Position numbers and translations under genes: made by a program. The notes under the pieces are model-generated. The model saw only the letters and a list, made by a program, of their open reading frames with translations, was not told where the DNA came from and ran no database searches. Shown here piece by piece: positions 39,091 to 51,595 of a DNA stretch of 64,000 nucleotides. The first letter of the stretch is position 1. Each line of letters starts with the position of its first letter. The stretch is from positions 25,822,192-25,886,191 of the forward strand of contig CM067072.1 of assembly GCA_033980235.1 (NCBI GenBank), given 5' to 3'. Source of the DNA: Diadema setosum (Eukaryota > Echinodermata > Echinoidea > Diadematoida > Diadematidae).

Positions 39091-39480
39091 ATACACCTCG
39101 CTGGCAACTGTTTGGCTTCCGCGTCACGATTTGCACAGCTGATCCGTGTCTCTTCGGTTTCGTTGGACGCTGTCGAGTTCAGAGCATATTTACCCTCATA
39201 AACCCTGGACAACTTTGCCCATTCTGATATTTGATATTTGGCGGGGGGAGTGCGTTGACTTTGAGCAGGCCGGGTATGTGAGCGTTTTTTCAGAGATGGA
39301 GACTGCTTAATGTCGGTGCATGGGGAATATGGGTCTACTTCGAGTGGTCCCTCGATGTGTAATACCTCGAAGGGGATTCGTGTAAGTGCAGAAAAGCTCT
39401 TATCCAAGTATGGACAAAGGCAATTTGTGATAGCAAGGGACATACTCTCCGTCTGCGGATGATGTCACTGTATGCAGCAG
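39091..39480. promoter_or_regulatory. Candidate intronic regulatory patch (CpG-enriched)
   Basis: About 17 CpG in 300 bp by eye. It is also the location of a 121-codon minus-strand frame (39078-39443) of no recognised family. A high-complexity, balanced-composition stretch of this kind inside an AT-rich intron suggests selective constraint, which only alignment with a related species could establish. Confidence 0.33.
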
Positions 39481-41710
39481 GAGGGTACATCAGTGCCCCA
39501 TTAAGGTGTTAGCAATGGAACAACATTTCAATAAAAGTTGCCCAAACTCTGTTACAAATGTTCAGTCATGCAAAGTTCTGTTTGTCATGGGCTGTGTCAA
39601 CTAGTGTATTTCTGATACAATATTCAAAAACTTGCTATTATTTATATGTTCTTTAAAGAAATGGAAAGAACCTTAACTGTATAGTACAGTATACAATGGA
39701 GCATATATGCTCACAAATATGATGTCACACAATTTATACGTAAAGCATAAGGTAGAATACACAAATAAATCCAACAAAATAATTTCAAAAGAATTAATCG
39801 CTCTCTAAAACTTGATTCTGCTTTCAGTGATCTCTAACCAAAAGAAAGAAAAGATGAAATTGGTTAATTGATAAACCATTGTGTATGAAAATGAAAGCAG
39901 AAGTTTCTGAATAATTTGAATAGGAACATACTTGAACAAATTATCATAACATAACAGACTTTATGATCACTTGAAGCCTTCCGTTCTCATTGATGAAGAT
40001 TAAAAACTAGACTATGATTGCCACTGAGGGTTATTCAAGTATGAAGCCTAAATTGATTTGATCAATGATGAGCTTGTATGTTTTATTCGCATGGCCTCGT
40101 GGAGGGCATGTGAAAGTCCATAAATGCGCAATTAATCATTAAATGTATTTTGAAGGGGGAGAGCAATTGTGTGGGCTGAGAGAACCTGGCCGTATCTTGA
40201 TTATGACTGTAAATGAAAGATGTATTTATGAAATTTTGTAGCACAGAATCTGATTTTAATTCTGCTTGTCACTGGAAGCATAATTGCACCTGTGCTACGG
40301 ACCCGTGGTTAATATGCCTCTTCGTGCGAAACAGAGCCGTGTTATTGAGGTTTCATATCGAGCAGAGTAGGGGCAAGGTTATGTAATTGCTTGTAATTCA
40401 CATGTAGCCTTGTGTTGCCCAGTCAGCAGAATATTGAAACGACGAAAGACTTAATCGTGCTCGACTTTGATGAAAAATCATCTGCAGAGCCATATCGCTC
40501 AGGCTAATAGATGCAGTTCCCTAATGCTGGATTTTATGGAATAGAATCCCATTTGGCGATAGTTCCGCCTCCACCCCCCCCCCCCCTTCCGAATAGAGGT
40601 GGAGAGAGAGAGAGAGGGAGAGGGGGAAGGTGAGATGACTAAATTATTACTGCGGCATCTCACTGAATGTAGGGATCAAAGGCACGGTGGGGTAATTGCC
40701 ACGACTCTGATCTCCGAATATGGATGATAAATTGACGAAATCTCGCCCATTACGCATCCTGTTTCTTCTCCTCTCTCTTCCTCTCTCGCTTTCTATCTCC
40801 CTATCTCTCTCTTTTTTTTTCTGTTTCTCTCTCTATCTTTCCCTCAGCTACCTGTCAAGACCCCGTTATACATTTGGTCACTGTCCAGCTCAGTTGCATT
40901 CCATTTCGCACGGACGTGACTTACTAGCCGCCTTTGTGGCAGCGTTCCAGGGGTTGGATATTTTGGCCAGGAAAAGTAGGCCATGGCCACAGGGGTGGGC
41001 GAAGAAGTTGTGCACCGATATTTTGCACAAGTTCAGGGTAAATCATTTCGATATAGATTTCAGAAAATGGGGACTGCTGCAAAGGTTAGACTTTTTCCTC
41101 CTGTGTAGCCCTTGTGTGTCAGATGCTTGAATAATTATTGAGCTCACCGGAGGTTTCTCATGCAAGATACTGTAAGAATGGTGTCACACCCACAATTGTA
41201 TTGGAACCACGGACCGTTTGTTTTGGTTTAGGGTAACCCCCTTTGGATGTGCTGGATAAACTAGGTGTATTAGATGAAAGCGACGCACCGTAGGTGGTTT
41301 CGTTGGAGCCAGAGGCTTAGGAAAGCATTACTTCTGATGATCAACGATGGAGGGCTGCCGAGACAAGGCGCTAATGTGGGTCGATCCATCATTTGGAGGG
41401 GTGCATGTAGGAAGAACTAGTTGAGAAGGGGGGGGGGGGGGGAGCGATAGGAGAGGCCCAGGGGTTCAGAAGATGGATAGCTGTGGTTTACCATAATGAC
41501 TTGTCGAATAGACATAACAGGTTTTTAAGATGTCACCTTAGAGTAACTTAATGCAGAATTAAAATCAAGGTTCTTCCAGCCTGCGTTAATGTATCCCATC
41601 ATTGCTTGATGGTATTCCTTTTAAAGTGTGTCAGGTCTTATGGGCGTGACGTGGAATGATGTGTCTGTTGATGCGCATTCATCTTTCTAACTCTTATCAG
41701 ATGTACACCA
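39481..41710. other. Intronic sequence with candidate constrained stretches
   Basis: 40090-40160 holds GCGCAATTAATCATTAAATG, a cluster of homeodomain-type TAAT cores. A C run is at 40574-40585, a GA array at 40602-40628, a CT-rich run at 40770-40850 and a G run at 41430-41443. The 136-codon plus frame at 40720-41130 starts in Ser/Leu-rich repeat translation and is not called a gene. Confidence 0.45.
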
Positions 41711-41869
41711 GGGCCCCATTTCATAAAAACTTGATATGATAGCAACTCTTCCTGGAATGGCAATTGTCATGGTAACGACAAGAATCCAGCTTCCTGATTG
41801 GCTGTTGCTATTGAAAGTTGTCATTCCAGCAAGAGTTGCCATCCTAACATCTTTTATGAAATGGGGCCC
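41711..41869. mobile_element. Long-inverted-repeat MITE (GGGCCCCATTTCATAAAA ends)
   Basis: 159-bp element. Both ends begin GGGCCCCATTTCATAAAA when read inward, and pairing continues with mismatches to about 55 bp (GCAACTCTT and CTGGAATG present in both arms). The whole element would fold into a hairpin. Ends of this type are common in echinoderm and other deuterostome invertebrate genomes in my recollection. No open frame of its own. Confidence 0.9.
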
Positions 41870-44757
41870 AGATTGCCAGTATAACATCAGACCCACGGGT
41901 TGCATTTGGTGTGGGGGCTTTTTACACTACGAGAATTTCTTGTTGGTGATTGCACTGTCAAAACTCTGTGTCTCACCATGTTTGGAGTTACGAGCCGTTG
42001 AGACACTGAACCAGGTCTCCCAGCAGACCCCCTAATTGCAGATGACATGCCATGCAACAGCTGTACCACAAACTATAGCCTGTTAATCAAACAAGTAATG
42101 CCTAATGCATATATGCTTAATAATAGATATGCATAAATATAGATATATATATACACATACATATGTATATTTATATGCCAGAATGGAACGTGTGTTCCCC
42201 CTCCTACAGTGGAAGTGAAATGAGGACAAGCTATTATTAAACTTGTAAGGGTCAAACTTTTTGGACTGCAAATTCCTATCCTAGACTCGGCTGAACTCAA
42301 TTTATTTGGAAACATCTCCAGGCCCCAATTGGTGAACGTGTTTTGAAGAAACACTTGTTCCACTTTGCTGTCAAATGTATCATATTTGTGCAAGAAAAAA
42401 AAAATAATTCGATTCAGCGTGAAACACATTTCTAAACACATTTACAAACAAATGTTTTTTGTGCCTTTTTTTTTGTGAACTCTGAAAGTGAAACCCTTTA
42501 TGAGCACTAGATCTCATAGCGACTGTGTTTGTGGCAAGTTTGTATAAAGCTTGCAAAATCTTTTCATTCACAGCTAACAAAAAAAAATTGGTGTATCCAT
42601 GTAGATTTGAGAGGAATTACCTTTGAGCTACGATTGTAAAACTAGAAATATGTAGGAAGTAGCTTTGCCCCCAGTTCATCTTATATGTACTGTATAATAT
42701 GCAATATAGATTTGAACTCTTCATAACTTTTTTTTTAATGTTTGTATTTTTTTTATAGGCAAAAGTCCACAGTAACAAAGCTGATTGGCCTATGGCTTTT
42801 TTTGAATGATAGATATTTCTGTTGTTTTGAAATTTCTGTTTTTGATTGGAGAGTCAAGCCAGAGGTAGGCTCAGCTTTCGCAAGGATTAAGAATTTCCTC
42901 AAATGTACAGGTGCTTGAAACTGAGGTTAGCGATAATATCTCTCATTTATGAACGTATACTCCTATGAAAGTCCTCCCCTTTTCTGTTCTTGGGTCTATC
43001 ATCTGCTGACCACATATTGTAAAGGTGAAAGTAATGTGACAGGCTTACTCTACAGAGTGTGCAGAAAGGCTGAAATGCTAGCATAGCCAGGGGGGAAAAT
43101 ATGAATGTCTTTGTGGCATACACCAGAACAAATTATTCTAAGTGTTGAAGAGGAGATGCCATTGAGCATTTGTTATTGTTGGAGGCGATGGGAGAACATT
43201 GATACATGCATGCATCTTGTATCATTTGTCACGGCAGATGAGATAAACTTCATCCGATGCACCCTGTTTAGGGGAACTGGATCTCGTGCAATATTTTAAG
43301 TGATGTGGATGACAGATCTGACAAAAGGCAAATTGGAATACGATGGTGAGAGAGAGAGATAGATGGATAGACTAATATATATGATAGATAAAGAATATAG
43401 AAAAGAGGGGGAAAGAGATGAACAGAGGGGGTGGGGCACAAGGTGGGTGGTGGTGAGGGGAAAAAAGGGAGAGATGGACAGGGTTGGGGGTAAAGAGTGA
43501 ATGAGAGGGATACCCTTCAAGCTTTTGGTGGTTAGCTACGTTGCCGAGCAACGGTGAAATGCTCGCGGAGGGCTGCAACTTGTCGGATGACGGGCCCAGT
43601 GACAAGATTATTATGGGCGTCATTAGCCGGGGCGAACACCCCGATGTTTGTCAGCATAATGGCTTTTTTTCTTTTGAAGGAAGACTTTCTCACTTCCCTC
43701 ACGACCACCTTTACGCCTTAACTGCTGGCACTGGGTGTTTTTATGACAAGAGAAACCTGCCTTTGAGTGACATCTGTTGTGACAGACAGTTAACCAAACC
43801 TTGAACCCGACCTCTTACATACAGCTAGTCAACCTGCACAGAAGGATTAGTTAGGCCTACATTTCAAAAGTGATGTTGACATCGTTACAATGCTGTATTT
43901 ACGTCAATGTAGAGCAATTTGTCAATCAGTTGCAATGCTGTAATTATTTGAATTATAGCTCATCTTTCGCTCAACCGTACAATGTGCATGTTCGTGGCAC
44001 CCGCATAGAAAACACTTCCAACTGCGAGAAATTGCTGCCATAGATACTAACATGTCAGAAAGTAAAGTCTTTGTGGGATTCTATTGTGATAAAGTGTTTT
44101 ATAGTACCAAAGCTCTTACATATTGCTACTGCTCTTTCAGTGAGCATCATCAAGCCTATTGTTTGACTAATTGGAGGCAGCAGTTGTCAAGCACTGGTAC
44201 TTAGAATGAAGCTTAAAAGTATGTGGCTTTCGTATGTCATCATCTGTTATGGCATAGAAACAGTATTGACTCATGATGATAATGTTGTTTCCTGACAATC
44301 AGAAGGGTGCTGTCGGGTTCTAAGACTTGAGCATAAATAAAAACGAAACAATCAATTTAATCAAAGTAAAAAAAGTGTATTTATTCGAAAGTGGGTAGAT
44401 TTGTAAGCATTGTCCCAAATATTGGCCAACCTTGCGGTTTTGATTTTTAACATTTTACTGAAAATAAAAATAATGAAAAAATTGATGCCATAATGAAGAG
44501 GAGATCAGCCTCTACAAAGAGATACCAATAATTCAATACCCCCCCAAAACACATGATACGTTAGGTGTATAATCATATGGATATGGCATTTGTAGTCAAG
44601 CTCCTTATAACGCCTTGTGCCTTTTCTGCCCTTTTCACTGACTGCTGAACAAAATTTTCAAAACACAATGTTGGGGTGGATACTACGATACGATTCCCAA
44701 GCGAGTACCAATACATGTTACCAAGTCGCACTTACCAACTATCTTGCCGTCCTGCAG
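41870..44757. other. Intronic sequence; CpG patch near 43.53-43.65 kb
   Basis: A TATA/CATA-rich run lies at 42115-42175. G/A-rich sequence at about 43345-43500 includes GAGAGAGA. A CpG-enriched stretch follows at 43530-43650 (GAAATGCTCGCGGAGG, ATTAGCCGGGGCG), a candidate regulatory patch. No gene recognised. Confidence 0.45.
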
Positions 44758-44808
44758 GAGCGATCAGAGAAGAGGAGGAGGAGGCAGCGGCACTGAAGAA
44801 GGTCCTTG
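44758..44808 (+). other. Candidate frame-preserving cassette exon (unproven)
   Basis: A 51-bp interval between a TGCCGTCCTGCAG acceptor and a CCTTG|GTAAGG donor. If it followed the SSBP exon ending in phase 1, the split Gly codon would be completed (GGA). The frame then stays open through AIREEEEEAAALKKVL and leaves again in phase 1. A 51-bp in-frame insertion into the disordered SSBP tail is possible. I know no such segment in SSBP proteins, and the sequence is low in complexity, so a chance match is equally likely. Confidence 0.22.
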
Positions 44809-46413
44809 GTAAGGGGAGAGCGAGCGAGCGTTGATCAGCTGCTTGCATTCAATCACGGGGGGCCACGTAAACTTGGCCCCCCCTATCCCTTGCGGATGCA
44901 GGCTTTTCCCCTAACCCCTGTTGAGCTGCGGGAACTAAACAACAAAGAACAACAACAGGAGAACACAGTTCCGCATTGTTACATTCCAGCAAACTGACCA
45001 AGGGGCAAGAAACTTTGGAAAGAGAGGGAGGGGAATAAAATGGCATATCCGAGATGGTCAGGGCATGCAGAGTAGATATATATATATATACAACAGACAA
45101 GCTTGCCTGCATCCATGATTTTGAATGAGTGCCTTGTAGATGTAGAAACGGAGCAAGTGAGTGTGTTTGGAGAAAGAGCTTGAAGGGGGCAGCTGCGGCA
45201 GAAATGAGAATAGATTACTGCTCCCGCTGTCCGCTTTACCTCTCCTCAAATGTACTTCCAAGTGGTTGCCATGCATGTGCAGACATTCCCTGGCTCGCTT
45301 CTAAAAAAAAACAGAAAATGTGGAAAAAAAGAAAAAAAGAACTAGCTTGCTCCCTCGCCCAGGCTCCGCTCCCCAATCGTGCATGTACACATCCCTGAAG
45401 TTGACGTTCATTATTACCACTACTTCAGTCAAGCACATGGCTGTTGCCAATTTGATTGCATAGTAAATTTGACTGCTGATTGCTTCGGATTGCCCACAGG
45501 GCACTCAAGCAATTAAAGGTCTTCCTCCTCCGCAAGAAAGAGAGCAGGAGTGTTCCAGACGACTCGGGGAGATGGCTGGTTTTGAGGAAGGAGGAGAAGG
45601 GGGGGGGGGGGGAGAAAGTGCATCAGCTTTGAATTGGCTCAGAGATCATTTCTCATGGCAAAATGTCATTTATTCGCAATATGATCATCTGGTGACTGAT
45701 GTCGGTTGTCAAATTGGCAACCACAGAGCATCCCATGTTGCCTGGAGAGGGAAGCTATGGCGACAGATGTAATTGATCAACCTGTCCATCCCCTCTCCTT
45801 GTGTTTGCATAATCAAGTATCAAAACATGTATGACAAAATGCTCTCTGGTTTGAAGGGAGCAGCGGAATTAAAGCCCCCCAATCAAAATCTTTCTTGAGA
45901 AAAACTGCAAGCAGAATGGTGCCTGTATCATGAAGAGCCGAAATCAGGAAACTGAAGTGAAATTGGAGATGGTGAAGATAAATAAGGCTTTCATTGAATG
46001 TGGTATATCCTAATAAGACTTTAAAGTTGCCATCTCCTAATGAGACTTTCAAGTTGCCATCATTACAGTGTGACCCTGGTATTGCTTGCATAGAATTCCT
46101 GTATTACTTTGTGCACCAGAAAAGATGTCAGAAAGGTTATAAAAAGAATGGTGTAATGAAATCAGCTTTGTTTTGTTTTGTGGGTTTTTTTTTTTTGACA
46201 CGGCGACGCCAATAGCCTTTCATGAGAACAGAGTAAAGAAGGAATGTTTCTTGAAAAAAAACAGAATGGCGCTGTTGGCACCTCATGGCAGTCACAAATG
46301 AGAACAGTAATGTGAGCAATGGACTAAAACAGATCACTCCATCGAAGATGAGAAGACTGGCAAAGGGTCATAACTTATCCTCTCAATATTCGGAGTTATC
46401 CAGAGGAGGGTAG
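44809..46413. other. Intronic sequence with simple repeats
   Basis: Short TA array at 45075-45090, A-rich runs at 45301-45340, G run at 45599-45612, T run at 46186-46196, and a locally repeated CTAATRAGACTTTAAAGTTGCCAT unit (two copies of about 26 bp, 46009-46060). No gene recognised. Confidence 0.5.
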
Positions 46414-46696
46414 TTTAAAGACCCAGTAGCACGGAGATGCATCGGTGGCCCGATTCATGCACTGCCCGCCGGGGTACAATCGAAAACCGCAAATAGCACC
46501 GGTCAGCGAATATGTGCATCGAAGTGTACGCTCTTCAGTAATGGTCGACTCCAGTCAAGGTTCTGTGGCTGTGTGTATACTTACACAGAGATCGGTGATA
46601 CAGATGTACACAGTTCGTTACAGAGATTCGTGAATATATCTGAGCCGGGTCAGCATTTCCCCTCCATGGTCTCCCCACGCTACCGGGGTCTTTAAA
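46414..46696. mobile_element. MITE family 1, copy 2
   Basis: 283-bp copy of the element at 637-929, with terminal inverted repeats TTTAAAGACCCAGTAGC and, reverse complemented, TTTAAAGACCCCGGTAGC. The two TTTAA-containing ends are compatible with a TTAA target site. About 19 CpG are retained. Plus and minus frames of 60-70 codons across it are accidental. Confidence 0.85.
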
Positions 46697-47948
46697 GTTT
46701 CGGGTCAGTGTGGTGCAATGTGTGGCAACATGAAATAAAGTGGCCATCTCGTCTTATCTGTGCCGTATGTGCTTAAAAGACACCACCTTGTTGCCATTTT
46801 GGTAATCGTTGGAAGTGTAGTAGATGCCAAATATTGGGTGGATGGGGTCCTGCATTCATGTGTGGAGGTGTGTGTACATGTGAGGGGAAGGGGTTTGTAC
46901 CCAGGTGTATCGGGTGGAGGGGTGTGTGTGTCAATACCAGGGGTTCTCCCTCCCTATCCGTTATTCCCTGAGCCGTTCTGTTCTGCCAGCATGGATGACA
47001 CGCACCTCTTTAAACCCCCGCTGCCATCATCACCTGACTGCAAGTCATTAAATGAAATGCCCCATTTCTCAGGCCGCTGACACGGCGCGCGGCAGTGGGG
47101 AGAAAGATTCAGCTTCTTCCAGTGATTTACAGGAGGAAACTTTCTGTGGCCGGCATAAATAGCTCCCAGGCATAATAAAGCCAACATCCTGGCGAACATC
47201 TGCAGAGAGAGAGGGAAAAAAAAAAGTGTGCTGTAAATTACACATGAAGATGGCTCATGTCATCTTTCTTGCCGGAATGGGTTTGGCGGAATGTGAAGAA
47301 TCAAGAGGGGAAAAATTTACAATTCACAAAGAAATATGATGATGTCCAAAGGAGACAGTTGATCTGGTCGAGTGTCACATTTCATCCTTTATTGCAGTTT
47401 CTCCTCTGCACGTGGCATGTCGAGAGAAATTTCTTCCGAAAGTGGGATAAAATTTACTCTGACATGGAACCCGCACTGATGAGACATTTGTGGTCCCCTC
47501 AGAAGTGGATGCACCATGTTTGAGCTGTACTTTTGTAATTTGTTTGTTTCTTATGAAACGTGAAACACATTGGCAATGAATGTCACACATGTTATTGAAA
47601 TTGGCCTTGTGTGAATCTGAGAAAACATTTGCCCACTCTATGTATTAAGAAGTGGCTGTATGTGGCGGGATTGAACTTCTGACTGATTTAGTGTGAACTT
47701 TGAGAAAAGCTGGTTCAAGTTTGAAAGTGCAGTGCTGCAAAGTTTGTCCCTGGCCAAATCTTCCTGGTTCGAGCCAAAGATCTGGCAATAGGGATTTGAC
47801 TGATATTTGATACTGACACATTGTTTCTATTTGTGCAGTTAAGTTTCTTTTTCCTAATTGGATGTTTTGATTATAGATCTCATTGTTAGGATAGTATTTG
47901 AGCATTAAGTTTCTCCATTGCCCTGTTGCAGTTGCACTTAATATGTGA
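46697..47948. other. Intronic sequence; constrained-looking patch at 46.97-47.2 kb
   Basis: 46970-47200 has balanced composition, CGCTGACACGGCGCGCGGC and CATAAATAG/CATAATAAAG motifs, so it is a candidate regulatory patch. The frames of 70-106 codons nearby have no recognised product. Confidence 0.4.
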
Positions 47949-48121
47949 AGGGGAACCTCTCTGTAATGAGGACCTCAAATCATGACAATTACCTCGCCCT
48001 ATCAGGTTTCTCACTATTTCAGGGTTCAAAAACAGAAATTTAAAGAGTTTGGACCTGCAAAATCTCCTTGTTATGAAAGGGTTTTTACTATAGCCAGCCT
48101 CTTGATGACAAGGCTCAACTG
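47949..48121. mobile_element. pogo-like MITE (family 3A), copy 2
   Basis: About 173-bp element related to 14890-15052 along its length, in the same orientation. Landmarks are GGGGAACCTCTCTGTAATGA, then TTTCAGGGTTCAAAAACA, then AAGAGTTTGGACCTGC and GACAAGGCTCAACTG. It is immediately followed, five bases later, by the 48127 element. Confidence 0.78.
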
Positions 48122-48126
48122 TTCTA

Positions 48127-48299
48127 CAGGCGACTTCCATTGTAACATAGTCCTTTGGAATGGCAGTTTTCTCAAGTATTCCCTATTACCGAACAACAAA
48201 GTATGTAAAGATATTTTAGATGATAATTTTAGTACCTGATTTTTACTTTGTTTGAGAGTTTCGTTTTAACAAGGTGTTTGTTATAATGGGAGTGCACTG
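48127..48299. mobile_element. pogo/Tigger-like MITE (family 3B), copy 2
   Basis: 173-bp element flanked by TA (48125-48126 and 48300-48301). The right end read inward is CAGTGCACTCCCATTATAAC, identical to the 5267 element apart from one transition. The left end is CAGGCGACTTCCATTGTAAC. Inverted relative to the first copy. No transposase. Confidence 0.85.
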
Positions 48300-49016
48300 T
48301 ACAAACCCATCCTATTGTTTTAGCTGCATGTCTGTACCAGATATTTGGTTACAACTAAATGTCATTAAAGTAAACCAGTGATGGGTGGAGTGTCCTCTTG
48401 CCCCCATTTTGTGGGTACCTTTACCCTGACTGAGGTGAAATAAAGGAGGAGGTAGAGTGAAGGATAGGGTAGGGGAAGGGGGATGGTTCATAAGGAACCA
48501 GACACTTGGATATCCTCTGTCTACTCCATGAATCAAGCGGATTGGAGGGATAAGCTGTTGGGGCTATTATTGAATGTCATGACAGCGTGGCTTTGTGTCA
48601 TCTGGTGTGATGGATGCAGCGTCTTCAATTCCCCAAACTCATCTTCTCTCTTAAAGATCTTGTGTGATGCGGAAAAGCAGTTTCTACAAGGCAATGAGTT
48701 AGAAAAACAATCTCAATACATAGGCCTACAGTCAGCACGGTTTGTGCTTATCATAAAGATTGAGTAGATCAGGTTTCTCGAAGCGTTATCGCTTACAGCT
48801 CTTATTGCCTCATTTCAAACTTGAGCGATGAAGTCTGCGATTTTCCGCAAAGGATGCCTTGCCAGTGTGTTGCTGAGAAGGAGTCTTCTGCTGCTATAAA
48901 GATTGTGGTTTTTGAGAACTGAACACAAATATATTTCGGTGGTGCAGGCAATTGTTATTTTTTTTTTCCTCTTGCCAATATTTTGTGCACTTCATGGCCT
49001 CACTTTGCTGTTCGTA

Positions 49017-49064
<48 letters not shown>

Positions 49065-51595
49065 TCACAGAGGAATTGGTCTATTTTGTTCCCAGGTTGT
49101 GTCTACAGCTGATTACTTGTGTGGGTTTATTGCTCTGCTGATTATGAGAAATGAAATGGGATCCCCTACAGGCATGTGGGTTGTGCCTCACCCAAACACA
49201 GACCTGATTCAATTTCCTATCCTGAGGGACATGGGCACAAAAATTATGTGAGTGTTCAGTAGACATTGAAATTCTAAACTGGTCAATGTTTGTTATTATC
49301 ACTATATTTGTCTGTTATAAGACAGCATTTACACATTTTCCGGAATCAATTTGCCAGAAACAGTGTACAACTAAACAGACCCAAAGGTTTCAAATCATTG
49401 CACGCACAGGCACGGTACCAGTTCAGATGCAGTAGGGCATTGTTGCTGCGCAAAGTGTGTGGAGTTTAATTCCTTCTGCTTCTCAGTGACGTTAAAGCAG
49501 ATGCAGTCCCGCAAAGCGACAACAGTGAGAGGAGAAACAAAATTGCACGATACCCTTTTGCGCACGGGATGTCACACTTTATTACCTGTGGTCTACAGTC
49601 CCTAAGCCACAGCAAAGGTATACACAACCCAACACTGTTCCTCCACACCCCCGTGGTGTTGCACATGATGGAACATTACCTGCAAAGCGCATGCTGCTAG
49701 AATGGCAATTTGCTGCAGTTCAACTTTATATCTTGTTGAGGAGCAAACCCTCATCATGGTCTGTTGACACTTCCTACATTCTTCATGCCATGGCAGGTAT
49801 GTGAACGAGGGAGATCAGTCATTTACCCTGCCCACAGTCTTCAAGAGGGAGAAGAAGGAGAAAAAGAATATCCAACAGTTTCAGTAATAACGTTTAATGC
49901 CGTAGTGAATTATTTAGGTTAATATGAAATCTGATGCTGACAAACTTATTGACTTGTTTTTCAGCGAGTGCGCTGTAATGAGCTGCCCCTGGGCACCGGG
50001 GCGTATCACTTGCCATCAGAATATCATCGTCTTTGGACTTGAAGCAGAAGGATGGATAGAAATGTTTGTGGCGGAGTGGGGATGAAAGCTTCTTAAGATG
50101 AACCCGAGTCAAATAAGAGGCTGCCATACCCTTTCTCCCCCCCCCCCCCCCATTATTTCGTTCTTGAAGAATGGAGCTAAAGCAAGGCTGGAATTCCTAC
50201 CTTTGTTTTTCCTTCCCGCTTGTACAACAAAAAAGGTAGTGGTGATCAGACAGATTTGTCACGCCACCTTACTTTGTTTCCAAATGGTACATTGGTGCTG
50301 TGCAAACCCGAAAAGCGTGAGTGGTGGGTATTTGTTGGGTATGCGATGTTATACGAGACGACTTTGAGAGGTTTGCTGTTGTACTGTTTCTGTTCTTGTA
50401 CCCTCTGGAGTCAAGTATGTCACATCGATATATAATGGTCACATTACGCTTGGGGACACGCACTCACAGAGTGCACTGTAAATGTGGAAAATAACAGATA
50501 TTGACCCTTACATACTCTATGACGTGCAGAGATGCACTTGTATGTACCCATCTATTGCAATGCCAGTAACATGCTGCCTTAAAATAGATAACAATACCAA
50601 AAGAGGCAAAATAACAAATGAATATACAGGCATTCCAAGGATTTTATCAAATCAACTGTTATAGTGAAATTAACAAAACGTGGAGATATTATCTGCCAAA
50701 CAGAAATGCAGTGTATCTTGAAAAGAGAGTTTTTTTTTTTTTTTTTTTTTTTTTGATGTTCCTCATCCTGCCTCTGTGGTTTTCAGTCATAAATCTAAAT
50801 ACTTGTCAAATTGTTTTTCAAGTGCCACATTGCTAGAAAGTGTGCTTGTGAAATATGTAGCATATGTAGCATATTATATACAGTGTGTTTCTTGTATGTC
50901 AAGACAATTTCTTTTTATTCTATCCTTTAGCAGGGCAATCTATCGACAACTGCTTGAAAACTGAAGCCAAAAATGTTGAAATGTTGCCATAAATGCATTG
51001 TCACCTGTTGGTCCTTCAGCATAGCTGAGGGTCGAAGGTTTGCCAGGCTAAGTGTCACCTGTAGCAACCATTAAGCTTCTCATCATTTGCAAGTGCGAAA
51101 AAAAAAAATCACAGTTTAGAGTCGCCACACTTGACCCGCACGCTGGGGAGGGCAGGTGCAGATTCATTGATCCGCCTAGGTGCAATTATCCGTATTGTAA
51201 ATATGCATTTCGCGGGGATACCAAAGGCGGGTTCACTTCCAGTGGTGGCGGCAGAGAGATCAGACTTGTGCGAAGCTTGGAAAAAGAGATTAGAATGTAT
51301 GCGACTCCACTGTTTTCCACTCTCAACTTTTATAGTAATTTTGTTTTTTGTTTTAAGGTAGCAGCGACTTAAGAGAGGCCAATTTCACTGTTAAATTATG
51401 AAAAATGAGATGATCGGATTCTTTTTCCCTTCCAGTAAAGGTGTTTGAAAGTGCTCAAGTGCTATCAGCATTTTGTTATGCTTTCAAAGATTCTAGTTGA
51501 ACCAGAGTTAAGCTAAAATAGATGATATGAACTACTTTTGTATGTGAGATGAAGAATATATAAAATCACAACAATGCCCATGAGATCATTGATTT
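48300..51595. other. Intronic sequence with (TG)n and homopolymers
   Basis: (TG)n of about 23 units at 49018-49063, C run at 50141-50153, T run at 50731-50754. A CpG-enriched stretch at 51120-51250 (CACTTGACCCGCACGCTGG, TTCGCGGGGATACC) is a candidate regulatory patch. No gene recognised. Confidence 0.5.

Noticed and set aside
39078..39443. 121-codon minus frame
   Set aside because: CpG-rich patch with few stops; no similarity recognised and no flanking exon structure seen.
40835..40905. Acceptor-like CTTTCCCTCAG with downstream CCAG
   Set aside because: Part of a CT-rich repeat; translation gives no SSBP-like sequence and there is no GT donor at the putative end.
40720..41130. 136-codon plus frame starting with a Leu/Ser-rich stretch
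   Set aside because: The apparent hydrophobic N-terminus is the translation of a CT-rich simple repeat, and the remainder has no family resemblance.
41985..42070. tRNA-derived SINE-like head on the minus strand (TGGTACAGCTG and TGGTTCAGTGTC about 48 bp apart)
   Set aside because: Only loose matches to A and B boxes, no cloverleaf could be drawn, and no second copy was seen in the window.
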